Assembly: GCA_963793465.1 (NCBI GenBank)
Contig: CAWCAJ010000005.1
Location: forward strand, 1,116,001-1,180,000
Length of the DNA stretch: 64,000 nucleotides
Direction: 5' to 3'
Origin: CAJQPP01 sp963793465
GTDB taxonomy: Bacteria; Planctomycetota; Planctomycetia; Pirellulales; Pirellulaceae
Each line of letters starts with the position of its first letter. Position 1 is the first letter of the stretch. The position numbers were made by a program, and so were the translations under genes. This document shows, piece after piece, positions 55,093 to 64,000 of the stretch. Below the pieces are notes generated by a model, which did not search any database, was not told where the DNA came from, and was given only the letters and a program-made list of their open reading frames with translations.

Positions 55093-56118
55093 TTAATCGT
55101 TTGAAAATATGGTCTTCCAATCAGACTTCATGTTCATGACGTTCCATCCCTGCGCCTTCGCCTGCTTGAGCGAAGCGTTGTCTTTTTCCGCATAGGCGAA
55201 TTCGCGTTTTTCATCGTCGTGATTGACGAGCAATTGGAATGACGGCAGGGAGTTGCTGTGGCAATACGTCAACATGCCGATGTCGCCACCGCTGCGAACG
55301 TTTCCGCCTGCAAAGATCGGTTTGCGACCAATGTGCAAATCAATTCCCGTGGGCTTGGTCGCCTTGTCATTGAAGAACAGGTGGTCTGCCGTCTTGAACA
55401 GTTGCCACTGGCCATCGACCTGTTTGAACTCATTTCGGCCGTTAGTCCCGATCACGTTTTCCGGAACAATCCCATAGGTTTCTTCCGAGATGACTCGCAT
55501 GAAATCGATTCCGCCGCCGGAACAGATATAGGTCTTGAACCCATTGGCACGCAGGTACGCCAGCAACTCGACCATCGGTGAGTAGGCGAGTTTTGTATAA
55601 GCCACGTCGAGTTTCGGGTGTTTGGCGGTCGCAAAAAACTCTTTGACGTGACGGTCAAACTCTTCCACCGACATACCGGCATGGGACGTTTCGATCACTT
55701 TCAGAAGTTCATGTCCGCCGTTGAGCAGATCGTCAACGAGATTTTCCAAGTCGCCGGCAAGCACAGATTTATACGGTTCCTGTTCCTTCCATTCGGGATG
55801 ATCGCCTGCCATCGCCTTAATGCGATATACAGCGAATTCAAACTGCACTACCGGTTGTTCGCACCATAAGGTTCCATCTTGATCGAAGGTCGCGATCCGC
55901 TGTTCAGGCGGCACAAACTTCGGGCCGCCCTCTTGGGTGACATCTTGCACGAACTGGAGGATCGCCGTTTTGGTCGGTCCGTCATTCCATGATCCCAGCG
56001 GATCCGCTTGCCGTGTACTACTGACGCTGCTGGCCAGCGGCTGCTCCTGGGCCATTGCCGATACCGCGAGCACCAGAGTCAGGCCGATACCCATCATTGC
56101 TTGTTGAATAATCTTCAT
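55093..56118 (-). CDS. Exported HAD-superfamily phosphatase
   Basis: 341 residues. Signal peptide (MMGIGLTLVLAVSAMAQ) then a HAD fold: nucleophile motif TFDQDGTLW with Asp79 and Asp81, a Ser motif in YICSGGGIDF, and a GGDIGM acidic motif near the C-terminus. The type resembles exported phosphatases for phosphorylated small molecules. It separates the two ends of a broken DUF1254 gene. Hairpin CAGGCTCG-C-CGAGCCTG at 55026-55042 lies downstream but lacks a T run. Confidence 0.87.
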   Translation of the reverse strand: MKIIQQAMMGIGLTLVLAVSAMAQEQPLASSVSSTRQADPLGSWNDGPTKTAILQFVQDVTQEGGPKFVPPEQRIATFDQDGTLWCEQPVVQFEFAVYRIKAMAGDHPEWKEQEPYKSVLAGDLENLVDDLLNGGHELLKVIETSHAGMSVEEFDRHVKEFFATAKHPKLDVAYTKLAYSPMVELLAYLRANGFKTYICSGGGIDFMRVISEETYGIVPENVIGTNGRNEFKQVDGQWQLFKTADHLFFNDKATKPTGIDLHIGRKPIFAGGNVRSGGDIGMLTYCHSNSLPSFQLLVNHDDEKREFAYAEKDNASLKQAKAQGWNVMNMKSDWKTIFSND

Positions 56119-56167
56119 CTCGCTTTCACGGTTCGTAGTCTTGCTCTATCCAATGTGGCTGTGGCTT

Positions 56168-56836
56168 CTAACCCCGCATAAAGTTCCACACCACATAGCT
56201 GGTGGATTTGACGACAAAGTAACCGTCCGGCACCTCACCTTCGTATCCGGGAGGCAGTACCAGATATTTGCCGCCCTTACCCTTGTCCGGCCCGGCCGCA
56301 CCCATGTCGCTGAGGTAGCGCATGTCGCCGTCGTCGAGGATTCCGAGCACATCGGGCGGGACCTCGATCACGGTGGGGCCGTCCTTCTCCAGATCGAGAA
56401 AGCCCCAGGTGTAGAGCGAGGTGTTGTTGTACGTCAGCACCAGCGACTTGGAGTCGCCGAGCTGTTCCCAAAGGACGATCTGGTTGGAATCGCCCATGTT
56501 CATGTCCCGGCTCCCTTGGAGGAGGCTGTAGGTGGACACGGCGGGGATCATTTCAATGTAGACCTGCACCGCGCGGGTGCGGTCCACATAGTCGTAGAGC
56601 GCGTCCTTGGTGCCGCCGATCGGAACTCCGTCGAAGTATTCGAGGGTGCCGATCGGTGTCTCCACCTTGTCCGGGGTGATGATCGACTCCGGAATATCCG
56701 TGGTCATTTTCATCTTGGGCTTTTGCGTGTCCTTCGCTACTTGAGCGACAGCTAGCTTGGCTGTGCCGCACAGAATGCAAGTCATCAGAAGCGTTGCGAC
56801 AACAGGCCCTGATTTCGTTTGGAATATTTGTTTCAT
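56168..56836 (-). pseudogene. DUF1254 gene truncated to its N-terminal domain
   Basis: From the ATG at 56836: signal peptide (VVATLLMTCILCGTAKLAVA), then KMKMTTDIPESIITPDKVET, GTLEYFDGVP, and GAAGPDKGKGGKYLVLPPGY with EGEVPDGYFVV. It ends after NFMRG at residue 222, where paralogs continue for about 290 residues with DUF1214. The TAG stop is formed at the junction with a degenerate copy of the GTGGCTGTGGC palindrome (56155-56178). It might fold as a single domain, but loss of DUF1214 suggests a remnant. Confidence 0.75.
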
Positions 56837-56890
56837 TTTTATGTTCCTGTTCTTTACTCTCGTATTAGTTGTTTTGACTTCGTTGCCTTT

Positions 56891-56955
56891 ACGTGGCTGT
56901 GGCTTCCAGCCGCAGCGTTCTCCTAACCAACTGCGGCTGGAAGCCACAGCCACGT
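56891..56955. repeat. Perfect palindrome with 25-bp arms
   Basis: Left arm 56891-56915 (ACGTGGCTGTGGCTTCCAGC...) and right arm 56931-56955 are perfect inverted copies; loop of 15 bases. It lies between two DUF1254 genes. Second full copy at 58531-58590, half copies at 52845 and 56155. Confidence 0.95.
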
Positions 56956-56971
56956 TAGTTTCCGGTATTCT

Positions 56972-58459
56972 CTATTTCACTTGCTCGATCTTGGTCATCG
57001 GGAACGTTTGGTCGAAGTAAGCTTGCTCTGGACCATAGAGCCTCAGGTAGACGAAGAAGGACTGGCCTTTGTTGGTCTGAACCCAATTCACTTCTTTGCC
57101 CTCGGGGGCGGTCGGTCCAAAGTACAGATCCACCGATCCATCCGCGTTTTTGATCAGACCTTCGGTGCGGGATGAACGGTCCGACCGTTTGATTTCGTTG
57201 CGGATGATCAATCGGTTCTCGATGTCATAGACGGTGACCGACCAGAAGTTGGCTGCCGGTGGATTGGGCCCGATGTGGAGCTTGTAGTTGTTGCCCCCCA
57301 TCAATGCTTTGCCGTCGGCGTCGTAGTAACTGCCCAGATAGGCTGAACCTTGGCCTGCCACTCGCGAGACCATCCCGGCCGACGTGGTGGTCGCCTCGAA
57401 ACCGTAGGATGCCCGCTCGTTGAACTGCGAGTAGGTCGGCATATCGATTTTCGGATTCATCCCGGCCATCGCGTCTTCAAAACCGGAATCCTTGCCATAG
57501 AGTGATGTTGGGAACATCTCCCTGGTTTTGTTGAAGGAGATCGCTTGCGACATGGCCATGCCAACGTCCAGACCTTGCTGCAGAATCTCTTTCTGCTGAG
57601 CAGTCGGCTTGAACGGTTTTCCTTTTTCGATGCCCAGATCCTTGAGCCAGGCGTACAAGAAGCGGTCGCGGTCCGCCATCGGCTCACGCTGAACATAGGT
57701 GTTCACCAGTTCCCAGAACCGCATGTCGCGTGGCTGGGTGTTCAGCGCGACCTTGTCGCCCGATTTGGGTTCATATTTGATGAACTTCGTTTCTGGCGGA
57801 TTGTCGGCGTCCGACAATTTATAGGCCTTCACGGCTGTCCGGAGTTTCTTGGCCTCATCCCCGGTGCCGAGCGCACGGTAGAAGTAGAGAACTCGGAAGG
57901 TGTCGGATTGGATGATTTTTCCATCGAAGTTCTTGGGGTAATTCTGTCCCGGCCCAACCAGCAACAGTTTTCCCGGCTTGCCATTGATCTCGTGGATGGG
58001 CTGCATCCACGCGTTATCGACCACGCCGTAGATCGCCCCGGGCGGCAGGTCAACGACCACGGGCCCGGTCTTCGACAGGTCCGACATCGCGAGCGTGTAA
58101 GGGGTAGTCACGTTCGCGGTCATGTACGGATAGACGCCGTCATAACCGTCATAGAGGCCAAAGAAGATGTCGGTGTCAGACAGATCCAACCCGTTGGAGG
58201 TCTTGAAATTGCTGAGCAGGGCCGGATAAAGCGTTTCGAAATTCATCATCGGCATCGCCCAGGTCACCAGTTGAGTGGCCCGCTGCTGAAGAAGCCGGCG
58301 ATGCAAAAGTTCAGCCGTCTCTTTGGTAATGGTTTGGCCCTGAAACTCAAGTTTCCCCAAATAGGTCTCCTGAAAGGTTTGAGCCGAAGCACTCGGCAAC
58401 ATGGTGGTGCAGGCGATAATTGCAACCAAACCTGCGATCAATCGTGTTGGGTTTTTCAT
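56972..58459 (-). CDS. DUF1254/DUF1214 exported protein, divergent member
   Basis: 495 residues. Signal peptide (LIAGLVAIIACTTMLPSASA). The DUF1254 half has MMNFETLYPALLSNFKTS, DIFFGLYDGYDGVYPYMTAN and VVDLPPGAIYGVVDNAWMQP, and the DUF1214 half ends with PPAANFWSVTVYDIENRLII, SVDLYFGPTAPEGKEVNWVQ and RLYGPEQAYFDQTFPMTKIE. It differs from the other paralogs in the linker and lacks the exact AGPDKGKGGKY motif (reads PGKLLLVGPGQNYPKNF). Function unknown; periplasmic. Confidence 0.85.
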   Translation of the reverse strand: MKNPTRLIAGLVAIIACTTMLPSASAQTFQETYLGKLEFQGQTITKETAELLHRRLLQQRATQLVTWAMPMMNFETLYPALLSNFKTSNGLDLSDTDIFFGLYDGYDGVYPYMTANVTTPYTLAMSDLSKTGPVVVDLPPGAIYGVVDNAWMQPIHEINGKPGKLLLVGPGQNYPKNFDGKIIQSDTFRVLYFYRALGTGDEAKKLRTAVKAYKLSDADNPPETKFIKYEPKSGDKVALNTQPRDMRFWELVNTYVQREPMADRDRFLYAWLKDLGIEKGKPFKPTAQQKEILQQGLDVGMAMSQAISFNKTREMFPTSLYGKDSGFEDAMAGMNPKIDMPTYSQFNERASYGFEATTTSAGMVSRVAGQGSAYLGSYYDADGKALMGGNNYKLHIGPNPPAANFWSVTVYDIENRLIIRNEIKRSDRSSRTEGLIKNADGSVDLYFGPTAPEGKEVNWVQTNKGQSFFVYLRLYGPEQAYFDQTFPMTKIEQVK

Positions 58460-58530
58460 GGTTTTTCTTTCTTATGGATGATCTGTATTGGTAATTGATG
58501 TGATTGTGAAGTCGTTGGTCTCATACCGAT

Positions 58531-58590
58531 CGTGGCTGTGGCTTCCAGCCGCAGTGTGCAGCAGAACTGCGGCTGGAAGCCACAGCCACG
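58531..58590. repeat. Perfect palindrome with 24-bp arms
   Basis: Arms 58531-58554 and 58567-58590, same sequence as 56891-56955, loop of 12 bases. It separates two DUF1254 genes. Confidence 0.95.
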
Positions 58591-58615
58591 TTAGGGAAGC
58601 CCCAGTCACGTTGTC

Positions 58616-60160
58616 CTAATCCAGCAACTCGAAGTCATTGAGAATCCATGTCTTTTCGATGTAGCCTTCGAGTGGGCCATAGAATCGGAAGACCACGAAG
58701 AAACCCTTGCCAGGATCTGTCTTAATCCAGTTCTTTTTGCCCTCCGGCTTTTTCGGGCCGAAGTAAATGTCCACCGAGCCATCCGCATTGACATCGGGTT
58801 TACCCGTACTGCCGACGTTGATGTTTCCTCCCGAACCGAGCAGGCTGCGGCTGATTGGATCATAGGCAGTCACCGCCCAGAAGCGTTTGACAGGCGGATT
58901 GGCCGGCACGCGCAGTCGATAGTTCTTGTCACCAAGTAAATAGGCGCCGTCTTTGTCTCTGAACGCGGTCAGGTAAGAAGTCCCCACACCCGCAGTGGTA
59001 GAAAGCAGGTTCGGTGAAACGCAAATCGCCTGGTAGTGCCAAAGGGTCCGGGCGTCGATGTCGTTGTGGCCGTCCGCGACGAAATCGGTGTTGCGAATGA
59101 ACATTTTTTCCCAATGCCGATTCGGCCAATACTTAATTTCCGGATCGCGCGATGCGTAAACGATTGCCCGCGACATGGCGACGCCTTGCCTGGCTGCCGT
59201 GTCGAAGATGCCTTGCATCCGCTGGTCCGGCTTGAAGGCCTTGCCCTTTTCAATGCCCAACGTGGCGAGTCGGCCCAACAATTCCTTGTCGAACAATTCC
59301 GTCGGCTCATACTGGATGATCTCGTTCAACATCGTGAACACTGAACCGTCTTCTGGAGGCAGAGTATTGGCACCGATTCCGGAGCAATTGACGGCGGTGT
59401 GTTCGCGGGGACCCGTGGCCAAGGGGTAAACCTTCAAGCGATCCTTGAACCATTTTACGGCCTGATCGCCATTACCCACCTCGCCGAAGCCGCGCATCAT
59501 CGCCCAGATCCGGTAGCCCGGTGAGCGGAACACAAAATAACCTTCCGGAGTTTCGCCTTTGAAACCTGGAGGCAGAAAGAGGTACTTGCCGCCCTTGCCT
59601 TTATCCGGTCCGGTGGGTCCGAAGTCGGTGAGGTATTTGAAAGCGGCGTCGTTGGCATTGCCATACATTCCCGGCGGGATCTCCACGACGGTAGGGCCGT
59701 CCACCTTCAAGTCGATGGAGGCAAAGGCGTACACCGTAATATTGTTGCCAGTCAGGTAGTTCTCAGTCGGTGTCATGAAGTCGGCCATGACTCCAACGTC
59801 CGAAGCGGACTTGAACCCGAAGTCGCGAATCTGCGATTTAACGATGCTGTATAGCGACAATGCCGGATAGAAATCCATATAAGCCTGAGTGGCCCGCTGC
59901 CGATCCATCTCGTCATAGATCTTCTGCGTCGAGGCTTCTGTCGGAAACGAACCGCCTTTAAATTCCAGCGTGCCAAAGTTGGTTTCCATCTTGCCGGGTG
60001 CTGGTTTGAAATCCTTGGCCGTCTGTTTCTTTCCCACGGATTCGAAAAGGTTCATCGACTCTTCAGCCGTATCCCCAGCCTGTTGGGCTAACACGGGATC
60101 TGACACGCAAAGGGCCATCATCACGGCCAAGCTTGTTGTGACACATCGTGTTATTTTCAT
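58616..60160 (-). CDS. DUF1254/DUF1214 exported protein
   Basis: 514 residues from the ATG at 60160; the frame extends upstream but lacks a signal. Signal peptide (VTTSLAVMMALCVSDPVLA), then METNFGTLEFKGGSFPTEAS, DRQRATQAYMDFYPALSLY, GPTGPDKGKGGKYLFLPPGF and the DUF1214 end RFYGPLEGYIEKTWILNDFE. The paralog at 60235 follows upstream on the same strand with 74 bp between them. Family function is unknown. Confidence 0.87.
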   Translation of the reverse strand: MKITRCVTTSLAVMMALCVSDPVLAQQAGDTAEESMNLFESVGKKQTAKDFKPAPGKMETNFGTLEFKGGSFPTEASTQKIYDEMDRQRATQAYMDFYPALSLYSIVKSQIRDFGFKSASDVGVMADFMTPTENYLTGNNITVYAFASIDLKVDGPTVVEIPPGMYGNANDAAFKYLTDFGPTGPDKGKGGKYLFLPPGFKGETPEGYFVFRSPGYRIWAMMRGFGEVGNGDQAVKWFKDRLKVYPLATGPREHTAVNCSGIGANTLPPEDGSVFTMLNEIIQYEPTELFDKELLGRLATLGIEKGKAFKPDQRMQGIFDTAARQGVAMSRAIVYASRDPEIKYWPNRHWEKMFIRNTDFVADGHNDIDARTLWHYQAICVSPNLLSTTAGVGTSYLTAFRDKDGAYLLGDKNYRLRVPANPPVKRFWAVTAYDPISRSLLGSGGNINVGSTGKPDVNADGSVDIYFGPKKPEGKKNWIKTDPGKGFFVVFRFYGPLEGYIEKTWILNDFELLD

Positions 60161-60234
60161 GCCGGCTATCCGTTGTTGAATGCTGTCTCGAGAATCAATT
60201 CCTAGATTTGCCTCCGTAGACATACTGTTGCATG

Positions 60235-61773
60235 CTACTGAACTAGCTCGATCTCGCCCGGTCGCCAGGTTTTGTCGATCCAGGGTTGCAGTGGGCCGTA
60301 CATTCTCAGTCCGATCCACCAGCTCTTTCCGGGGATGGTTTGCAGCCAGTTGCCTTCCTGTCCCTGCGGCGCTTTCGGCGCGAAGTAAATGTCGTACGAA
60401 CCGTCGGCGTTTTTCTTGATGCCTTTGTCTTGGCTGCCAAGCGTTGGGAACTGCTGGTCGGTCTGAAGTTGCGAACGCGTTTGCGTGTCGTACATGGTGA
60501 CCGCCCAAAAATCTTTGGCGGGCGGATTCGGTGGCAGATGCAACTTGTAGGTCTTTGAACCGTCGAGCACCTGCTTATTTGAATCGAGCATGTTCAGTCC
60601 ATAATCCGACCCTTTGCCGGCAACCGTCACGGCCATCGCCGGAGACACACAGATGTAGCCGAAGTGGAAGAGCACCCGCGGATCAAGTCGATAGGCACCA
60701 TTGCGAGTGAAGGTCGTATCCTTGTCGGCGTAGGCCATGACCCACGTGCTGTCTTTGCCATACAGCAGATTGCCCGGATCGCGTGGGAAGTAACTGATGG
60801 CACGAGCGCCGGCGTTGCCGATAGCGGCTGCGTCGGTGAGAATCTTCTTCATCCGCGCGTCGGGATTGAATGGCTTTCCCTTTTCAATACCGATAGCGGC
60901 CATCATGCCTTTCGCTTCCGGACCAAGATAACTTTCGGGTTCCGTTTGGATCAAGGCATGTAGCTTTTCAAAGAAGCTATAGTCGTTCGGCAGGATCGTG
61001 TTCATGTTCCTGCCGGAAACGTTGATGAACTCCATCGCCGGAGGATTGCTTTTCTTGGCGAATGGATACACCTTCAAATTTTGGCGAATGTTGGCTGATG
61101 CGGCGGGAATCGCCTTCCCCAGCGGCATACTTTTGTCCAGATAGCCACGCATAAAGACCCACACGCCGTTCGTCTTTGACGGCACCACGAAGTAGCCCTC
61201 AGGCACGTCGCCTTTGTAGCCGGGCGGAAGCACCAGAAACTTGCCGCCCTTGCCTTTGTCAGGGCCGGCCACGCCAAGGTCCGACATGTAATGAAATTCC
61301 ATGTCGTCCAGGATGCCCAGCATTCCGGGTGGAAGGTCGATCACCGAAGGGCCATCCTTCTGCAGATCGAGAAAACCGACTGCGTACATGGTGGAAGTAT
61401 TCCCGGTCAGCAGTAATGACTCGGAATCCATCAGCGAATCCCAGATGCAGATTTTGTTGCAGGTATCCGCACCGACACTCGCTTGACCTTCTCGCAACGT
61501 GGCGACGGACATCGCTGGAATGGAGTTGAGAAATACCTGGACGGCTCGCGACCGATCGAGATAGTCGTAGACCGTCTCCACCGTTTTCAACCTTGGCACT
61601 CCGTCGAAATACTCAAGCGTGCCGAGCGACGTTTCGACCTTGTCCGGAGCCGTGATCGACTTCGGAATGTCGGTCGTCATTTTCAGCTTCGGCGACTGTG
61701 CCCAGCAATTGATTCCTGCCAGCGTTACGGACACCGCGACAATTGTGCGCACGAATATTCGTTTGGTTTTCAT
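60235..61773 (-). CDS. DUF1254/DUF1214 exported protein
   Basis: 512 residues. Signal peptide (VRTIVAVSVTLAGINCWAQS), then KLKMTTDIPKSITAPDKVET, GTLEYFDGVP, MSDLGVAGPDKGKGGKFLVL, FMRGYLDKSMPLGKA and the DUF1214 domain ending MYGPLQPWIDKTWRPGEIEL. All expected segments are present, and it is the closest intact relative of the truncated gene at 56168. Periplasmic, function unknown. The genes at 58616 and 61865 flank it with gaps of 74 and 91 bp, which suggests one operon. Confidence 0.9.
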   Translation of the reverse strand: MKTKRIFVRTIVAVSVTLAGINCWAQSPKLKMTTDIPKSITAPDKVETSLGTLEYFDGVPRLKTVETVYDYLDRSRAVQVFLNSIPAMSVATLREGQASVGADTCNKICIWDSLMDSESLLLTGNTSTMYAVGFLDLQKDGPSVIDLPPGMLGILDDMEFHYMSDLGVAGPDKGKGGKFLVLPPGYKGDVPEGYFVVPSKTNGVWVFMRGYLDKSMPLGKAIPAASANIRQNLKVYPFAKKSNPPAMEFINVSGRNMNTILPNDYSFFEKLHALIQTEPESYLGPEAKGMMAAIGIEKGKPFNPDARMKKILTDAAAIGNAGARAISYFPRDPGNLLYGKDSTWVMAYADKDTTFTRNGAYRLDPRVLFHFGYICVSPAMAVTVAGKGSDYGLNMLDSNKQVLDGSKTYKLHLPPNPPAKDFWAVTMYDTQTRSQLQTDQQFPTLGSQDKGIKKNADGSYDIYFAPKAPQGQEGNWLQTIPGKSWWIGLRMYGPLQPWIDKTWRPGEIELVQ

Positions 61774-61864
61774 TGATGGTTCTCTGTCGTTAGTTTGTAG
61801 AAAGGTAGGCCAGGATCTGTCCCGGCGATGCGTGTGCCAGGAGAGGTCCCGGAGCTACGATGAA

Positions 61865-63384
61865 TTAGTCAACCAACTCCGGATCACCCGGTCGCCAGGT
61901 CTTGTCGAACCACGGTTGCTCCGGGCCGTAGAGGCGGATTAGCATGTTCCAACCTTTACCGGGAACGGATTGAATCCAATTGTTCTCTTGTCCCTCCGGT
62001 GCTTCGGGACCGAAGTAGATGTCGAAGGAACCATCGGTGTTTTGCTTCAGGCCTTTCTTGTTGCTGTCGAGGCCCGGAAACCGCTGGTCGGTCTGGAGCT
62101 CGGAGCGAGTCTGATTGTCGTAGAGCGTGAACGACCAGAAATCCTTGGCTGGCACGTTGGGCGGCAGATGCACTTTGTAGGTCTTGCTGCCGTCGAGAGC
62201 ATTGCCATCCGCGTCCATGTAGGCCACGCCATATTGCGAGCCTTTGCCCACCATCTTCATGGTCATCGCCGGGGTGATGCCCGTCGCGTAGAAGTGGAAA
62301 TAGCTGCGGGCGTCCAGCACGCGAGCACCGTTGTCCAGGAATTCATAACTCCCGCCCGGGAATGGGGTGCTCCAGACACCTTCGCCCGGGTAGAAGTAAA
62401 ACATTTCATCTCGGGGACGCGCCGTCAGCGTGCGAACCGTCACGGCACCTACATCTGCGGCCTCGTTGAGGATTTTTCGCATTCTGCGCATCTGGGTTGA
62501 AAGGCTGCCCCTTCTTGATTCCGATCGGATGCCAGCTGCCCCAGGATCTCTGGATCCTGCCCTTCGCTCGGCTCGGCTTGAACAACTTCGTTGATTTCTT
62601 CGAAGATCTGATAGTCAGTCCGATGGATCGTATTGAACTCCTTGCCCGAGACATTGATGAAGTTCATCTTCGGCGGACTGTCTTTCTGTGAGAGTGGATA
62701 CATGCGGAAGATCCTTTTGGTTGTCTCCACAGCCGGCTTGGGATCGCCGTCCACCTGAAAACCTCGCCAGATGACCCAGTTGCCGTAGGTGTCAGACTGG
62801 GCGACGTGATAGCCGTCGGGCACATCGCCCTTGTATCCGGGCGGCAGGATCAGAAACTTGCCACCCTTGCCTTTGTCCGGTCCAGCGTTGCCAAAATCAG
62901 TAACGTAATGAAACCAATGGCTATCAATGATGCCAAGGACATTCGGAGGAGTTTCGATCACGTATGGCTCGTCCTTCATTTCGAGCCAAGCGACCATGTA
63001 GACAGACGTCGTGTTTGGCGTCAGAAAGAGTGTCGTGGAATCCATGAGTTCTTCGAACAGCAGCGCGGTCGTATTGGGCGGACCAAATTCAAGGATGCCC
63101 TTTCGCATGCCGCCCATCGAGGCAATTTGAATACTGTTCAAATAGGCCTGCACACCGCGCTGAAAATCAAGGTTGTCATAGACTTTTTGAGCCGTCTCTT
63201 TGTCGGGCACTCCATCGAACAGTCGCAAAGTGCCCAGCCGCGTTTCCAATTTGTCCGGAGTCGCAATCCCCGGCGGCGTTTCTGTGGTCATTTTCATTTT
63301 GGGTACCTGTGCAATTCCGGGAGAAGTCATCGTTAATCCAACGACCAATCCAAGTGTTAATGCGAACGTTGTTCTGAGTTTCAT
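61865..63384 (-). pseudogene. DUF1254/DUF1214 gene with two frameshifts
   Basis: Signal peptide (LRTTFALTLGLVVGLTMTSP) then KMKMTTETPPGIATPDKLET, GNAGPDKGKGGKFLILPPGY, with the DUF1214 end RLYGPEQPWFDKTWRPGDPE. Near 62515 an added G (TCCGATCGG where TCC ATC GGA is expected) and near 62485 an added A shift the frame twice, so about 14 codons (IGIKKGQPFNPDA) lie in the middle frame. Uninterrupted length would be about 505. It is first in the array after the TetR gene. Confidence 0.85.
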
Positions 63385-63413
63385 GAGATGGCCTTTCTAT
63401 ATGTCCAGGAGAT

Positions 63414-64000
63414 TTATTTTTTCTTCGATTTTGGCACGCGCCTCTTCGAACGATTTCCGGAGTCGGATGCTGCCAGCGCCTCGTCACCATAGAGCGTGGA
63501 TATCCAGATTCGGAGGATCGCTTTCTGAACCAATTCCTGGTTCCCGCGCGGACGGCGTCCAAAATGGTGAATCAGCAGATAAGCGTCCATTCGGTTGAGC
63601 GCAATGGCTATCGGGCGAGCCTCAAATTGCTTGATCAAGCCGGCGGCTTGATGTTGTTCGATCCGATCCGTGACAGCGACGTCGAAATCATGCAGAAAAC
63701 CCGTCCAGGCTTTTTCCAACCGGCCATCCATGGGAGCAGCGTCAGAAACGGCACGCAAAATCGGCCCTTGCCGATAACAAACTCCTACCAGTCCAGCCAT
63801 CGTTTCTTCGAGCAGCGGAATGGGGTCGCCCTCTCCCTCGAACCAGGGCGTGGCAGCCGCAAAGATGTCGTCTTCGATTCCCCGCAGCAGTGCCTCCATC
63901 AATTCATGAAGGTCAGCAAAATACTGATAGAACGCCGACCGACTGGTGCCGGCGAGGGACATCAACTCACCAACCGTCAACTCACGGAAGGGATGCGTCC
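63414..64000 (-). CDS. TetR-family transcription regulator (partial)
   Basis: The window's right edge cuts the N-terminus. Visible: the end of the HTH (LTVGELMSLAGTSRSAFYQY, then FADLHELMEALLRG) and a ligand-binding domain of about 160 residues, with a basic tail (SGNRSKRRVPKSKKK). It lies 29 bp upstream of the first DUF1254 gene on the same strand and is likely to repress that operon in the absence of a ligand. The ligand is unknown. Confidence 0.88.
   Translation of the reverse strand, partial: THPFRELTVGELMSLAGTSRSAFYQYFADLHELMEALLRGIEDDIFAAATPWFEGEGDPIPLLEETMAGLVGVCYRQGPILRAVSDAAPMDGRLEKAWTGFLHDFDVAVTDRIEQHQAAGLIKQFEARPIAIALNRMDAYLLIHHFGRRPRGNQELVQKAILRIWISTLYGDEALAASDSGNRSKRRVPKSKKK

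Noticed and set aside
57545..58498. Open frame of 317 codons on the plus strand
   Set aside because: Antisense to an intact DUF1254 gene. His-rich-looking text is a codon shadow.

Overview
The window looks like a chromosomal piece of a planctomycete, probably a Pirellulaceae relative. Evidence seen in the sequence: a DUF1559 protein with a pilin-like N-terminus (25572-26591), a PEP-CTERM protein (15667-16335), an ECF-type sigma factor followed by a membrane-anchored Ser/Thr kinase (18682-21313), OprB-like and OprO/P-like porins, an outer-membrane-style lipoprotein, and several palindromic or CTAG-ended dispersed repeats. No rRNA, tRNA, CRISPR array or replication origin was seen. Taxonomy is inferred from gene content and not from a marker search.

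Left part (1 to about 36 kb) is ordinary chromosome with mostly intact genes: mfd (cut by the left edge), an unusual phosphatase-decarboxylase fusion, a YqgE/AlgH protein, two M20 amidohydrolases flanking a type B L31 ribosomal protein gene, a HEAT-repeat secreted protein, a single-domain response regulator, a ROK sugar kinase translationally coupled to lepA, rnc, a low-molecular-weight phosphotyrosine phosphatase, the PEP-CTERM protein, a methyltransferase, the sigma factor/kinase pair, a YfcE-like phosphoesterase, an aldehyde dehydrogenase, a small c-type cytochrome, secreted proline-rich and DUF1559 proteins, a lipoprotein, a porin, a CPBP-type membrane protein, an acyltransferase facing an LplT-like transporter, and an FHA-GGDEF protein. 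Its intergenic spaces hold copies of an about 110-bp repeat with CTAG ends, a second repeat next to two of those copies, and several short perfect tandem triplications.

Right part (about 36 to 64 kb) is an accessory region. It opens with a palindrome, a DUF2924 gene and a 25-codon stub of a serine recombinase, then has a large secreted zinc-ribbon protein and a truncated REP-associated (RAYT) transposase. After that comes a broken AraC regulator, a VOC enzyme, a broken MDR oxidoreductase, and an array of N-acyl-D-amino-acid-deacylase-like amidohydrolases (intact, broken, stub, intact). Next is a fusion of two DUF3299 domains to a NicO nickel/cobalt permease, then an OprB porin, a broken arylsulfatase, an exported HAD phosphatase, and five DUF1254/DUF1214 genes (three intact, one truncated, one frameshifted) below a TetR regulator cut by the right edge. 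At least five genes here carry frameshifts, and partial gene copies abut palindromic repeats.

Almost every product between 43 and 63.4 kb has a signal peptide. My inference is an exported catabolic or detoxification cassette in which metal-dependent amidohydrolases, a His-rich metal permease, porin, sulfatase and DUF1254 proteins act in the periplasm, and which is being eroded by recombination at repeats. The function of the DUF1254 array is not known to me.
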